Source: Microbacterium immunditiarum
Lineage (GTDB): Bacteria; Actinomycetota; Actinomycetes; Actinomycetales; Microbacteriaceae
Reading direction: 5' to 3'
DNA: 64,000 bases
Assembly (NCBI RefSeq): GCF_013409785.1
Contig: NZ_JACCBV010000001.1
Location: forward strand, 558,001 to 622,000
Both the position numbers and the translations under genes were made by a program. Below, in pieces: positions 24,070 through 34,400 of this stretch. Each line of letters begins with the position of its first letter. Position 1 is the first letter of the stretch. Under the pieces are notes generated by a model. That model searched no databases, was not told where the DNA came from, and saw nothing but the letters and a program-made list of their open reading frames with translations.

Positions 24070-25731
24070 TCAGTGCCCGAACGCCTCCCGCCACTCCGCG
24101 CGACGCGCGGCCTGCTCGATCGGGTCGGGGACGGGAAGCGACGCGATGAGGCGACGCGTGTACGCGTCCTCCGGGGTGCCGAGCACACGCGACGTCGGCC
24201 CTGCCTCGGCGATACGCCCGTGGTGCAGCACCACGATGCTGTGTGCGAGGAGGTCAACGACGGCGAGGTCGTGCGTGATGAACAGCGTGGCGAAGCCGAA
24301 GCGCTCCTGCAGTTCGCCGAAGAGGTCGAGCACGCGGGCCTGCACCGACACGTCGAGCGCGCTCGTCGGCTCGTCCGCGATCAGCAGCTTCGGGTCGAGG
24401 GCGAGCGCCCGCGCGAGCGAGGCGCGCTGACGCTGACCGCCGGAGAGCTCGTGCGGGAAGCGGTCGCCGAACGACCCGCCGAGCTGCACCGCGTCGAGCA
24501 GCTCGTCGACGCGGCCGCGTGCGGCCGTGGCATCCGTCGCCTTTCCGTGCACGACCAGCGGCTCGGCGACGTTCTGCGCGATCGTCAGGAGCGGGTTGAA
24601 GCTCGTCGCGGGATCCTGGAAGACGAAGCCGAGCTCGCTGCGGCGCTTGCGGAACTCCCGCTCCTTGACGCCGTTCATCTCGACGCCGAGCACGCGCAGC
24701 GAGCCGTCCGCGACCGGCGTGAGGCCCGCGATCGCGCGCCCGATCGTGGTCTTGCCCGAGCCGCTCTCGCCCACGAGTCCGAGCACTTCGCCGGAACGGA
24801 TCGAGAAGCTCACGCGGTCGACGGCACGGAACGCCGAGCGACCGAACCGGCCGGCGTACTCGATCACGAGATCGGTCGCCTGCACGACCGGCTCGCCCGC
24901 GGCCTCTTCGGCCGACAGCGTGCGGTCGGCGATCTCCAGGCGCGGCACGGCCGCGAGCAGGCGTTTCGTGTACTCGTGCTGCGGTGCGGCGAAGATCTCC
25001 CCGACCGGCGCGGTCTCGACGACCTCTCCCTCGAGCATCACGGCGACGCGGTCGGCGAGGTCGGCAACCACGCCCATGTTGTGCGTGATGAGCACGATCG
25101 CAGTGCCGTACTGGTCGCGAAGGTCCCGCAGCAGGTCGAGGATCTCGGCCTGCACCGTCACGTCGAGCGCGGTGGTCGGCTCGTCGGCGATGATCACCGT
25201 AGGGTCGAGCGCGAGCGCCATCGCGATGACGATGCGCTGCTTCTGCCCCCCCGAGAACTGGTGCGGGTAGTCGTTGACGCGCCGGTCCGGGTCGGGGATG
25301 CCGACGCGGCCCAGCATCTCGACGGCCTTGGCCCTCGCCTCGGCCTTCGAGTACTGGCCGTGTGCGCGCAGGCCCTCGGCAAGCTGCCAGCCGACCGTGA
25401 AGACCGGGTTGAGCGCGGTCGACGGCTCCTGGAAGATCATCGCCGCCTTCGAGCCGCGCACCTCGCGCAGCTCCTTCTTGTCGAGCTTGGCGACGTCGGT
25501 GCCGTCGAGGATGACGGCGCCGCCGACCGTGGCGGTCTCGGGAAGGAGGCCGAGGATCGTGCGCGACGTCACGGTCTTGCCGCTGCCGGACTCGCCCACG
25601 ATCGCGAGCACCTCGCCGCTTCGCACGTCGAGCGAGACCCCGCGCACGGCGCGGACGTCGCCCGCGTCGGTCGCGAAAGTGACGTCGAGGTCGCGGATCT
25701 CGACCGCGACGGAGTCGGATGCCACGGCCAT
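24070..25731 (-). CDS. Dipeptide/oligopeptide ABC importer, fused twin ATPase
   Basis: A 553-residue protein joining DppD- and DppF-like ATPases. Half 1 has GESGSGKTVTSR, FSGGQKQRI and VIIADEPTTALD. Half 2 has GESGSGKTTIGR, LSGGQRQRA and LLIADEPTSALD. Both sites look competent. DppD/DppF-type C-terminal extensions are partly present. The ATG at 25731 overlaps the permease stop (ATGA); the frame extends upstream inside the permease gene without homology. It is the last gene of the leftward importer operon and energises uptake of peptides or similar ligands. Confidence 0.9.
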   Translation of the reverse strand: MAVASDSVAVEIRDLDVTFATDAGDVRAVRGVSLDVRSGEVLAIVGESGSGKTVTSRTILGLLPETATVGGAVILDGTDVAKLDKKELREVRGSKAAMIFQEPSTALNPVFTVGWQLAEGLRAHGQYSKAEARAKAVEMLGRVGIPDPDRRVNDYPHQFSGGQKQRIVIAMALALDPTVIIADEPTTALDVTVQAEILDLLRDLRDQYGTAIVLITHNMGVVADLADRVAVMLEGEVVETAPVGEIFAAPQHEYTKRLLAAVPRLEIADRTLSAEEAAGEPVVQATDLVIEYAGRFGRSAFRAVDRVSFSIRSGEVLGLVGESGSGKTTIGRAIAGLTPVADGSLRVLGVEMNGVKEREFRKRRSELGFVFQDPATSFNPLLTIAQNVAEPLVVHGKATDATAARGRVDELLDAVQLGGSFGDRFPHELSGGQRQRASLARALALDPKLLIADEPTSALDVSVQARVLDLFGELQERFGFATLFITHDLAVVDLLAHSIVVLHHGRIAEAGPTSRVLGTPEDAYTRRLIASLPVPDPIEQAARRAEWREAFGH

Positions 25732-26723
25732 CACTCCACCTCTCCCATGAACTCGCGCGCCACGGGCTGGCTCGCGGCCACCGCGTCGGCCGGCGTCTGC
25801 TTCGCGGCGCGGCGGCGTGCGCGAAGGCGCGGGTCGGCCAGGTCGTTGAGGCTCTCGCCGATGAGTGTGACGCCGAGGATCGCGAGCACGATCGCTGTTC
25901 CCGGCGGGATAGCCGTCCACCAGATGCCGGCCGACACGTCGCCGATCGACTCCTTGAGGTCATAGCCCCACTCGGCCGCGGCGGTGGGCTCGATGCCGAA
26001 GCCGAGGAAGCCGAGGGCGGCCAGAGTCGCGATCGCCTCCGACGCGTTGAGGGTCACGATGAGCGGGAGTGAGCGCGTCGAGTTGCGCAGCACGTGGCGG
26101 AACATGATGCGCCAGGTGCTCGCGCCGATGACCTTGGCCGACTCCACGAAGGCTTCGGACTTCACTCGCACGACCTCGGCACGGACCACTCGCAGATACT
26201 GCGGGATGAACACCACGGTGATCGCGATCGCCGCCGAGAGCACGCCCGGCACGAGACCGGACTGGCCGCCGCTCACCGCGATCGCCGCGACGATCGCGAG
26301 CAGGAGCGACGGGAACGAGTAGATCGCGTCGGCGATGACGACGAGCACGCGGTCGAGCCACCCTCCGATGTATCCGGAGATGAGACCCAGCAGGATGCCG
26401 ATGAACACCGACAGCGCGATCGCGACGACGACGACGAACAACGCGGTCTGGGCACCCCAGATGGTGCGCGAGAGCACGTCATAGCCGCCGACCGTCGTGC
26501 CGAGCAGGTGCTCGGGGCTCGGCGGCTGCTGCGCGCCGAACAGGCCGTCTGGACCGCGCAGCTGGTTGTAACTGTACGGCGCGAGCCACGGCGCGAGAAT
26601 CGCGACGAGAAGGAAGACGGCGGTGAGCACGAGGCCCGCCACGAGCATGCCCCGCTGCAGGCCGACACTCTGACGAAGCTGGTGGACGACGGGGAGCCGG
26701 TCGAAGAACGAGCGCTTGGCCAT
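25731..26723 (-). CDS. Dipeptide/oligopeptide ABC importer permease, DppC type
   Basis: Inner-membrane subunit of 330 residues. The N-terminal helix (MLVAGLVLTAVFLLVAILAPWLAPY) and periplasmic loop with HLLGTTVGGYDVLSR are typical of DppC/OppC. The permease core has SGYIGGWLDRVLVVIADAIYSFP, and the EAA-type loop is EAFVESAKVIGASTWRIMFRHVL. It overlaps the ATPase gene by one codon and lies 1 bp after the DppB-type gene. Confidence 0.9.
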   Translation of the reverse strand: MAKRSFFDRLPVVHQLRQSVGLQRGMLVAGLVLTAVFLLVAILAPWLAPYSYNQLRGPDGLFGAQQPPSPEHLLGTTVGGYDVLSRTIWGAQTALFVVVVAIALSVFIGILLGLISGYIGGWLDRVLVVIADAIYSFPSLLLAIVAAIAVSGGQSGLVPGVLSAAIAITVVFIPQYLRVVRAEVVRVKSEAFVESAKVIGASTWRIMFRHVLRNSTRSLPLIVTLNASEAIATLAALGFLGFGIEPTAAAEWGYDLKESIGDVSAGIWWTAIPPGTAIVLAILGVTLIGESLNDLADPRLRARRRAAKQTPADAVAASQPVAREFMGEVE

Positions 26724-26724
26724 G

Positions 26725-27816
26725 TCAGTACCTCACCCTCGGATCGAGGAAGGCGGCTATCACATCGACGATGAAGTTCGTCACGGCGACGATGATCGCG
26801 ATCATCACGACGATGGCCTGCACCGCGACGAAGTCGCGCGCGGCGAGGTAGCGGGCGAGCTGGAATCCGATGCCCTGCCACTCGAAGGTGGTTTCGGTGA
26901 GCACCGCACCCGCGAGCAGGATCGCGACCTGCAACCCGATCACGGTCACGATCGGGATGAGCGCGGGCTTGTACGCGTGCTTGCGGACGAGGCGGAACTC
27001 ACTCACGCCGCGCGAGCGCGCCGCGTCGACGTACGGCATGTTGAACGTGCCGATGACGTTCGTGCGCACGAGCCGCAGGAAGACTCCGGCGATCGCGAGC
27101 CCGAGCGTCATGGCGGGCAGCACCGCGTGCGACAGCACGTCCTGCACGTAGGCGGGATTCCCCGACGCGATCGCATCGATGAGGTAGATGCCCGTGCCGC
27201 CGCTGCGATTGAGGGCGATCTCGGTGCGCACGTTCGCGCGTCCGCTCACGGGGAACCAGCCGAGCCACACCGAGAAGATGAGCTTCGCGACCAGGCCGGC
27301 GAAGAACACCGGGGTCGCATAGAAGAGGATGGCGCCGACGCGGAGCGCGGCATCCGGCGCCTTGTCGCGCTTGGCGGCGGCGACCAGACCGAGCGGGATG
27401 CCGACGATGAACGCGACGATCAGCGCGTACACGGCGAGCTCGAGAGTGGCCGTGCCGTACCGGACGAGCACGTCGATGACCGGCTGGCGATCGGTGAGGG
27501 TCGTCCCGAAGTCGCCCGTGAAGATCTGCCCGAGGTACTCGATGTACTGGATGATGATCGGCCGGTCGAAGCCCGCCTCGCGGATGCGCTCCGCGAGCTG
27601 GTCGGCGGGGAGTCGTCCGCCGAGCGCGGCCGTGATCGGGTCTCCGGTGAGGCGGATCATGAAGAACACGACCGTGACGAGGATCGCTACCGTCACGAAG
27701 ATGAGGAGGAACCGCGTGAGGAGGTAGCGCCCGAGCTTGCCTCCTCCCGACTTCGACCGCGATGCGGCCAGCAGGGGCGGCGGCTGATCGACGGGTGCGA
27801 CCTCGCTCGTGGTCAT
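26725..27816 (-). CDS. Dipeptide/oligopeptide ABC importer permease, DppB type
   Basis: A 363-residue membrane protein. The N-terminal cytoplasmic part is longer than usual (about 30 residues) before LTRFLLIFVTVAILVTVVFFMIRL. GDFGTTLTDRQPVIDVL and PAMTLGLAIAGVFLRLVRTNVI are DppB hallmarks, and the EAA loop is DAARSRGVSEFRLVRKHAYKPALIPIV. It is followed by the DppC-type gene after one base. The upstream gap to the binding-protein gene is 125 bp with a hairpin. Confidence 0.9.
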   Translation of the reverse strand: MTTSEVAPVDQPPPLLAASRSKSGGGKLGRYLLTRFLLIFVTVAILVTVVFFMIRLTGDPITAALGGRLPADQLAERIREAGFDRPIIIQYIEYLGQIFTGDFGTTLTDRQPVIDVLVRYGTATLELAVYALIVAFIVGIPLGLVAAAKRDKAPDAALRVGAILFYATPVFFAGLVAKLIFSVWLGWFPVSGRANVRTEIALNRSGGTGIYLIDAIASGNPAYVQDVLSHAVLPAMTLGLAIAGVFLRLVRTNVIGTFNMPYVDAARSRGVSEFRLVRKHAYKPALIPIVTVIGLQVAILLAGAVLTETTFEWQGIGFQLARYLAARDFVAVQAIVVMIAIIVAVTNFIVDVIAAFLDPRVRY

Positions 27817-27892
27817 GGGATGGAGCCTATCTATCGGAGAACGCGGAGAAAGGGGCGGATGCCTCGGCCGTCAAGCGCCTCGGCCCGCATGG

Positions 27893-27927
27893 CGATGGGG
27901 CGGCCCGGCGAGCGGACCGCCCCATCG
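27893..27927 (-). terminator. Hairpin between binding-protein and permease genes
   Basis: A perfect 11-bp stem (CGATGGGGCGG with its complement) and a 13-nt loop lie 15 nt past the binding-protein stop. Such hairpins usually cut transcription partially, so that the binding protein is made in excess over the membrane complex. Confidence 0.6.
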
Positions 27928-27941
27928 ACTGCACCGCGGCC

Positions 27942-29576
27942 TTACTTGTTGATCGGGGCGAAGCGGAGCTTGAACGACGCGTCGAGGATGACCCCGTCGA
28001 CGTCGGTGCCCGCGACGGCCACCTGAGCACCCTGGAGCAGCGGCACCGTCGAGAGCAGCTCGGCGACGCGCGACTGGATGTCCTCGATCTGCTGCTGACG
28101 CGTGGCGGGGTCGGTCTCGACCGCCTGCGCCAGGATGAGCTCCTCGGTCTGGGCGTCGCTGAAGTGGTTGCCCAGGAAGTTCTCCGTGAGGAAGAACGGC
28201 GTGAGGTAGTTGTCGGCGTCCGAGTAGTCCGGGAACCAGCCGAGCTGGTAGGCCGGGTAGACGTCCGACGTGCGGTCCTCGGAGTACTGGACCCACTCGG
28301 TCGACTTGAGGTCGACGGTGAACAGGCCGCTCTCCTCGAGCTGCGACTTCACGAGCGCGTACTCGTCACCCGACGACGGGCCGTAGTGGTCGGGGCTGTA
28401 CTGCAGGCTGAGCGCGACGGGCGTCTCGACGCCGGCCGCCTCGAGGCGGGCCGCGGCCTTCTCGGCATCCGGGCCGCCGTTGCCGTCGCCGTACAGCGGC
28501 TTGAGCGCCTCGATCGCACCCGTGAAGCCCTCGGGAACGTACGAGTACAGCGGCGTGTAGGTGCCCTTGTAAACCTGCTCCGAGATCTCCGAGCGGTCGA
28601 CGAGGTCGGCGAGCGCCTGACGCACCGCGAGCGCCTTGGCGGGGTCGGCCTCAGGAGTCGTCGCGCCGTACGGCTGCGTGTTGAAGTTGAACACGATGTA
28701 GCGGATCTCGCCGCCGGGGCCGTCGATCACCTGGACGTTGTCGTTGCCGCTGAGGTCTTCGACGTCGGTCGCTGACAGGCTGCGGTACGCCACGTCGACG
28801 TCGCCCTCCTGGACTGCGAGCTTCAGGTTCGACGACTCGGCGAAGTACTGCAGGATGACGCCGCTGTTCTCAGGAGCGTCGAGCAGACCCTGGTAGTTCT
28901 CGTTCGGGGTGAACTCGACGGACTTGTTGAAGTCCCACGAGGTGATCGAGTAGGGGCCGCCGAAGGCGTTCGCGTCGACGATGTCCTGGTCGGGGGTGAG
29001 CGAGTCGGCCGAGAAGACCTCGTCGTCGACGATCGCACCCGGGAAGCTTGTCAGGATGAACGGGAAGACCTGGTCGTTCGCCGACTTGAGCTTGAAGACG
29101 ACCGTCGTCTCGTCGGGCGTCTCGATGCTGTCGAGGTTGTACAGCAGGCTGGACGCGCCGTTCGGGTCGGCGATCGCGATGTTGCGCTCGAACGAGAACT
29201 TGACGTCCGACGACGTGAGGTCGTTGCCGTTGGCCCACTTGAGACCCTCGGGCAGGGTGACGGTGTACTCGGTCTCGGACGTGAACTCCGCCGACTCGGC
29301 GAGGTCGGGCACGACCTCGGTGCTGTTGTAGTCGGTGTTGACGAGGTACGGGAAGACCTGGGTCTGGACCGCGAGCGAGCCGTTGTCGTACGAGCCGGCC
29401 GGGTCGAGCGTGGTGACCTTGTCGGTGGTGCCGACGATGATCGGCTCACCCGATGCGTCGCCGTCGCCGCCGTTGCCGCCGCCACCGCCGGCGCAGCCGG
29501 CGAGGAGGATGGCCGAGGCGCCGAGCGCCCCGATCGCGAGGCCGAGACGGCCGCGCGCGCTGTGATGCAGTGACAT
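27942..29576 (-). CDS. Peptide-type ABC importer substrate-binding lipoprotein (SBP family 5)
   Basis: A 544-residue lipoprotein with a signal ending ILLAGCAGGGG and a Gly-rich spacer. Family 5 landmarks are VTTLDPAGSYDNGSLAVQTQVFPYL, GLKWANGNDLTSSDVKFSFER, VRQALADLVDRSEI and LGWFPDYSDADNYLTPFF. The ATG at 29576 has GAGGTG upstream; a GTG at 29585 is too close to it. It is the first gene of the importer operon. Ligands of the family are peptides, but also nickel and glycosides, so the specificity is open. Confidence 0.9.
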   Translation of the reverse strand: MSLHHSARGRLGLAIGALGASAILLAGCAGGGGGNGGDGDASGEPIIVGTTDKVTTLDPAGSYDNGSLAVQTQVFPYLVNTDYNSTEVVPDLAESAEFTSETEYTVTLPEGLKWANGNDLTSSDVKFSFERNIAIADPNGASSLLYNLDSIETPDETTVVFKLKSANDQVFPFILTSFPGAIVDDEVFSADSLTPDQDIVDANAFGGPYSITSWDFNKSVEFTPNENYQGLLDAPENSGVILQYFAESSNLKLAVQEGDVDVAYRSLSATDVEDLSGNDNVQVIDGPGGEIRYIVFNFNTQPYGATTPEADPAKALAVRQALADLVDRSEISEQVYKGTYTPLYSYVPEGFTGAIEALKPLYGDGNGGPDAEKAAARLEAAGVETPVALSLQYSPDHYGPSSGDEYALVKSQLEESGLFTVDLKSTEWVQYSEDRTSDVYPAYQLGWFPDYSDADNYLTPFFLTENFLGNHFSDAQTEELILAQAVETDPATRQQQIEDIQSRVAELLSTVPLLQGAQVAVAGTDVDGVILDASFKLRFAPINK

Positions 29577-29697
29577 TCTGTACACCTCTGCTGATTGGGG
29601 ACGACCGCGCGGGGTAGGCGCGGTTCACCCGCAATCCTCTCTCCGACCAGGCGTATCCGGAAATCCGGTGAAGAATTCGTAACCAGACTGAAACCGA

Positions 29698-31125
29698 TCA
29701 GCCGCGCGAGGCCCACCACTCCCGAAGGCGCCGCTCCGCCTCTTCCTCGCCCACGAGTCCCTCGTCGAGGCGCAGGTCCAAAAGGAACCGATACGCCTCT
29801 CCGACTTCGCGGCCCGGCTTGATGCCGAGCGCCTCTTGTATGCGGTTGCCGTCGAGCTCGGGACGCATCGCGTCGAGCTGCTCCTGGGCGGCGAGCTCGG
29901 CGATCCGGCGCTCGATGTCGTCATACGCCGTGGCGAGTCGTGCGGCCTTCCGGCGGTTGCGCGTCGTCACGTCGGCGCGCGTCAGGATGTGCAGCCGTTC
30001 CAGCTCCGGACCCGCGTCGCGCACGTAGCGCCGCACCGCGGAGTCCGTCCACGCCCCCTCGGCATAGCCGAAGAAGCGGAGGTGCAGCTCGATGAGCCGC
30101 GCCACCGAGTTGATCGTGCCGGTGTCGAAGCGCAGCGCCTGCAGACGCTTGCGCGCCATGCGCGCGCCCTTGAGGTCGTGGTGGTAGAACGTCACGCCGC
30201 CGCCCGGCTCGAGCCGGCGGGTCGCGGGCTTGCCGATGTCGTGCAGCAGCGCCGCCAGGCGCAGGGCCACGTCGGGCGCAGCATCCGGATTCCTCGACTT
30301 CTCCAGCTCGATCGCCTGCCGCAGCACGGTGAGCGTGTGCTCGTACACGTCCTTGTGGTGGTGGTGCTCGTCGACCTCGAGGCGCAACGCCGGGAACTCG
30401 GGGAGGAACTCGTCGATGAGGCGGGTCTCGACGAGGATCCGGATGCCGCGCACCGGGTCGTCGGTCTGCAGCAGTCGCACGAGCTCGGCCCGCACGCGCT
30501 CGGGGCTCACGATCGAGAGCGTCTGACGCAGGTCGGCGATCGCCGCCTCGGTGTCGGGGTCGACCGCGAAACGCAGCTGCGACGCGAAGCGGGCGGCGCG
30601 GAGCATCCGCAGCGGATCGTCGCCGAAGCTGACCGCGGGATCGGCGGGCGGGCGCAGTCGCCCTGCGACGAGGTCTTCGACGCCTCCGGTGGGGTCGACG
30701 AGCGTGCGCCCGGGGACCCGCAGCGCCATCGCGTTCACGGTGAAGTCGCGCCGCACGAGGTCGCTCTCGAGGGCGTCGCCGAACTCCACCGTCGGCTTGC
30801 GCGTCACGCCGTCGTAGCTGTCGGCGCGGAAGGTCGTGATCTCGACCTGCTCGCCCTTGACGCGCGCGCCGATGGTGCCGAAGTCACGGCCGATGTCCCA
30901 GTGCGCGGAGCTGATCGGCTTCACCACGCGAAGGATGTCGTCGGGCCGCGCGTCGGTCGTGAAGTCGAGGTCGTGCACGTCGCGGCCGAGGAGCGCGTCG
31001 CGCACGGGACCGCCGACGATCGCCAGCTCGAACCCCGCGTCGGCGAACGCACGACCGAGCGCTGCGACCACGGGAGACTCGGCGAGCGCGCCGAGGCGCG
31101 CGATGCCCTCGGCCATGTTGAGCAT
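29698..31125 (-). CDS. cca: CCA tRNA nucleotidyltransferase
   Basis: Adds or repairs the CCA end of tRNAs. The 475-residue protein has the class II nucleotidyltransferase head (IVGGPVRDALLGRDVHDLDF with the catalytic D-x-D, RRDFTVNAMALRV), the RNA-binding neck (DDPLRMLRAARFASQL) and a C-terminal HD domain (LAALLHDIGKPATR, HHDLKGARMARKRL). This is the actinobacterial PcnA/Cca layout. In many actinobacteria the gene is divergent from a NUDIX-DUF6049-murJ cluster; here the giant gene and a methyltransferase gene lie between. Two starts are possible (ATG 31125 or 31116). Confidence 0.95.
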   Translation of the reverse strand: MLNMAEGIARLGALAESPVVAALGRAFADAGFELAIVGGPVRDALLGRDVHDLDFTTDARPDDILRVVKPISSAHWDIGRDFGTIGARVKGEQVEITTFRADSYDGVTRKPTVEFGDALESDLVRRDFTVNAMALRVPGRTLVDPTGGVEDLVAGRLRPPADPAVSFGDDPLRMLRAARFASQLRFAVDPDTEAAIADLRQTLSIVSPERVRAELVRLLQTDDPVRGIRILVETRLIDEFLPEFPALRLEVDEHHHHKDVYEHTLTVLRQAIELEKSRNPDAAPDVALRLAALLHDIGKPATRRLEPGGGVTFYHHDLKGARMARKRLQALRFDTGTINSVARLIELHLRFFGYAEGAWTDSAVRRYVRDAGPELERLHILTRADVTTRNRRKAARLATAYDDIERRIAELAAQEQLDAMRPELDGNRIQEALGIKPGREVGEAYRFLLDLRLDEGLVGEEEAERRLREWWASRG

Positions 31126-31169
31126 GGGATCGAGCCTACCGAGCCGGCTGCGCCGCTCCGAGACGCCGC

Positions 31170-31224
31170 CGCCGCCGACGGGATGCCCGTCACCGTCGGG
31201 TCGGCTTCCGGCCCGTCGGCGGCG
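31170..31224 (-). terminator. 13-bp inverted repeat between the repeat copy and cca
   Basis: Perfect arms CGCCGCCGACGGG and CCCGTCGGCGGCG (31170-31182, 31212-31224) enclose a 29-nt loop. On the minus strand it lies just after the duplicated leader at 31237-31373, so it could end a short transcript from that leader or block read-through into cca. Confidence 0.5.
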
Positions 31225-31236
31225 TGGTCTATTGCT

Positions 31237-31373
31237 CCCGCACCCCCGCGCCCTTCCCAGGAAAGCGCCGCACCCTCTCGACTCCCCAGTACGAGATGCG
31301 ACGCTTTTTCGGCGGCCGAATCGGCGCGCCTGAGCCGAGATACTGCCGTGGTTCGGGACCCCGCGTCAATGCC
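31237..31373 (-). repeat. Diverged copy of the giant gene's promoter-leader-start
   Basis: Same orientation as 59105-59234; about 100 of 130 positions match in a hand alignment. It keeps TTGACG (31364-31369), an 18-bp spacer, CAGTAT (31340-31345), CACGGCAG, CAGGCG, GGCCGCC, the loop TGGGGAGT, CTGGGAAGGG and GTGCGGG. The GTG is followed by only three codons and TAG. It begins about 63 bp after the giant gene's stop. It may be a remnant of a lost second gene or an independent small RNA. The 311-bp gap 31126-31436 holds this copy, the hairpin at 31170-31224 and no other gene. Confidence 0.72.
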
Positions 31374-31397
31374 CGTCCTATAAAGGTTTGATCACAT

Positions 31398-31417
31398 CCG
31401 TCGGGTGCGATCGGCGG
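31398..31417 (-). terminator. Weak hairpin after the giant gene
   Basis: A 6-bp stem with one G-T pair and an 8-nt loop lies about 20 nt after the giant gene's stop. It is too weak to be sure of. Confidence 0.25.
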
Positions 31418-31436
31418 CGCATCCGGATATGTCGGC

Positions 31437-34400
31437 TCAGTCGTCGTTGAGGATCGTCATCACGCCCTCGCCGTCGCCGATCGCGGCGTTCGCGCTCGCG
31501 TTCGACAGCGCGAGGAGGATCGTCTCGTCGGGCTCCTTCGTCCTGTCGCCGACGATCTGCACCGTGAAGGTCGCCGTCGTCGCCCCTGCGGGGATCATGA
31601 GAGTCGCGGTGGTCGCGCCCGTCCAGTCGCCGTCCTTCGTCGCTGTACCGCCGACGATCGTGATCGTCACCGTCACCGCCGACGTGGTCGCGGCGGAGAG
31701 GGTGACCGTCACGACGGACTGCACCTTGGACCCGCCGTTCTTGCCCTCGAGGACCGAGACGTCGGCCACGCTGAGCGTCGGCAGCGCGGGTGCCGGCGGC
31801 GGGGCATCCGTCTCGGCATCCGCCGCGTCGTCCGGCTCGCTCAACGCCATCGCTGCGACCGCACCCTCCGGAGGCGTGGGTGGCGGCGGCTCGACGACCG
31901 CCGGCGGCGGGGTGCCCGGGCTCGCAGCGCGGCCCTGCTGGTCGAGGTCGCTCTCGGCGTTGTTCAGGCGGTCGAGGGTGCTCGCCGTGTTGCCGATCGT
32001 GCCGGTGTTGCCCGACGCCATCGCCGCGTTGACCATGTCGATGACCTCGGCGACGGTGTACGGGTAGGCCACCTCGGGGTGCGCGGCGCCCAGGAGCGCC
32101 GACACCGCCGCGCGCACGAGCGCGTTGATGCCGCCGCCACCCGTGCCGAGCGCCTGCACCAGGGTCAGGTCGCGCACCGAGTCGGGTGCCGTTGAGAACA
32201 CGCTCCCGACGGTCTGCGATGGGCTGTACACGAGGGTGCCGTCCGGCATCCGTGGCCATGCGGACGCTGCCCAGTTGTCGGCATTGTTCTTCCAGAACCC
32301 GGGCGTCATGCCCTCGCCGCGGCCGGAGGTGCGGTACGCGGCGCTGTCCCAACTCCACACGGTCTCGCCCAGCACGACGTCGGTGCCCGTCACCGCCGCG
32401 ATGTTGCGGTACGGGGTGGTGCCCACCACGTGCGCGACCACGCCCGCCGAGGTGAACAGCCACATCTCACCCGGATCGAGCAAGCCGTTCCCGTTCAGAT
32501 CGCCCCCGACGTACACCGGCGTGAAGTCGTCGGCGGTGTCGCCCGGCGTGCCGTTGTCGTCGCGGATGGGCGAGAGGGCGAGTGCGACGTCACCCGGGTT
32601 GGTGACGAGGTACGTCCACACGACGCGCGTGCCCCACAGCCACTGCGAGCCGGTGCCGTCGGCGTCTTCGATCGCGGTGGGGTTCCACGGGTCGGCCGCG
32701 TTGACGGCCTTCTTGATGCGGATGCCGGGCGCCACCACAACGACGCACGCGACGTCGCTCGAGCTGTAGACGGTCGCGAACTCGTCGGCCGCGAAGACCT
32801 CGGCGGAGTTGCACGTCGTGCCGCTGACCGCGACGCCTGCGTACGCGAAGATCCACACCTCGTCGGCGTCGAGCACGCCGTCGCCGTCGGTGTCACCGCT
32901 CGTGAGCTCGAGGACGCGGTCGTCGAGCTCGTCCCCGGGCGTGCCGTTGTCGTCGACGACCGTCACGCCGTTCATCGGCAGCGAGCCGGGGATCAGCCGC
33001 ACCTCCACCGCCCACGAGAGCGGCGCTCCGACGGCGACCTTGACGGCGCCCGACGGATCGTCGGCGGGCTGCGCGTTCACGGTCTTCGAGACCACGATGC
33101 CCGACCGCGGCACGGCCACGCCCGTGGCGTTCGCGGCATTCGTCGCCGTCGCGGTCTGGTCCGTCGCGGGGTCGACAGCCGTCACCCGTGCGATGTTCGT
33201 GTGGAGGCCGAGCGGCGCGATTCCGGTCGCCGTGTAGATCCACGTCTCACCGGGATCGAGGAGGCCGTCGCCGTCGACGTCGCCGCTCACGTACACAGGC
33301 GACCAGTCGTCGGCGGTGTCGTTCGGGGTGCCGTTGTCATCCCTCACGACGACGGCGACCGGAACATTGCCGGAGGTGGTCACGAGGTACGTGAATGTCA
33401 GCGTCGAGCCTGCCGGCACGGTGGGGCCGGGTGCGGCATCCGCGTCCTGTCCGTTCACGAGCTTCACGATCGTGACCTCGACCACCGCCCCGATCGCCCA
33501 CGCGGCGTCGGTGTCGGTGACGGTGTCGCCGGCGCCCCACTGGGCGGTGACGACGGCCGTGTTGCCGAAGAACCCGGCCGGGGCTGTGGCGTTCGCGACG
33601 CCGAGGGACGTGTACAGCCACACCTCGCCGGGGTCGAGCTCGCCGTCGCCGTCCGTGTCACCGCCGACGTAGACGGGCACGAAGTCGTCACTCGGGTCGA
33701 GGGGCGTGCCGTTGTCGTCCACGACGATCACGCCGCGCAGGCTCACGGTGCCGGGGTTCGTGACGAGGTACGTCCACACGAGCGCCGTGCCGACGGCGAC
33801 GATCTTGGCGGTCGCGCGCGTGTCGGCGTCGTCTGCCGCGGTCGGCGCAGTCGGGTCGGCGGCGTTGACGGCCTTCTCGATGTGGACCTGGGCCGGCGGG
33901 AGGCCGAGATAGTTCGCGGCATCCGTCGCCATCAGCGACGCGCCGCCGCCCGCCCCCATCACCATCGCGATGTTCGTGTACGGCCCGAGCACGGCGATCG
34001 CGACCGCCCGGAAGAGCCACACCTCGCCCGGGTCGAGGATGCCGTCGCCGTCGGTGTCGCCCGAGACGTACACCGGCGCGAAGTCGTCCGACGTGTCGCC
34101 CGGCGTGCCGTTGTCGTCGCGCAGGACGACCTCCGTCACCGGGCCGTCGACGGCCCACACGAGATACGTGAACGTCACCGCCGTGCCGACCAGCACCGAT
34201 GCGCCCGGCGCGGCGTCGGCGTCCTCGGCGGGGGTCGGGTGGAACGGGTCGACGGCGTTGATCGCCTTCTCGACGTGCAGCTGGACCGGTTCGACGGCCA
34301 GCCCCGTGTAGACGGCCGGGTCGCTGTCGCGCACCGACTGGCCGTTTGCGCCCACGCCCTCGACGGTCACCACGTTGAGCTGGCGGCCGGCGCGCGCGGT

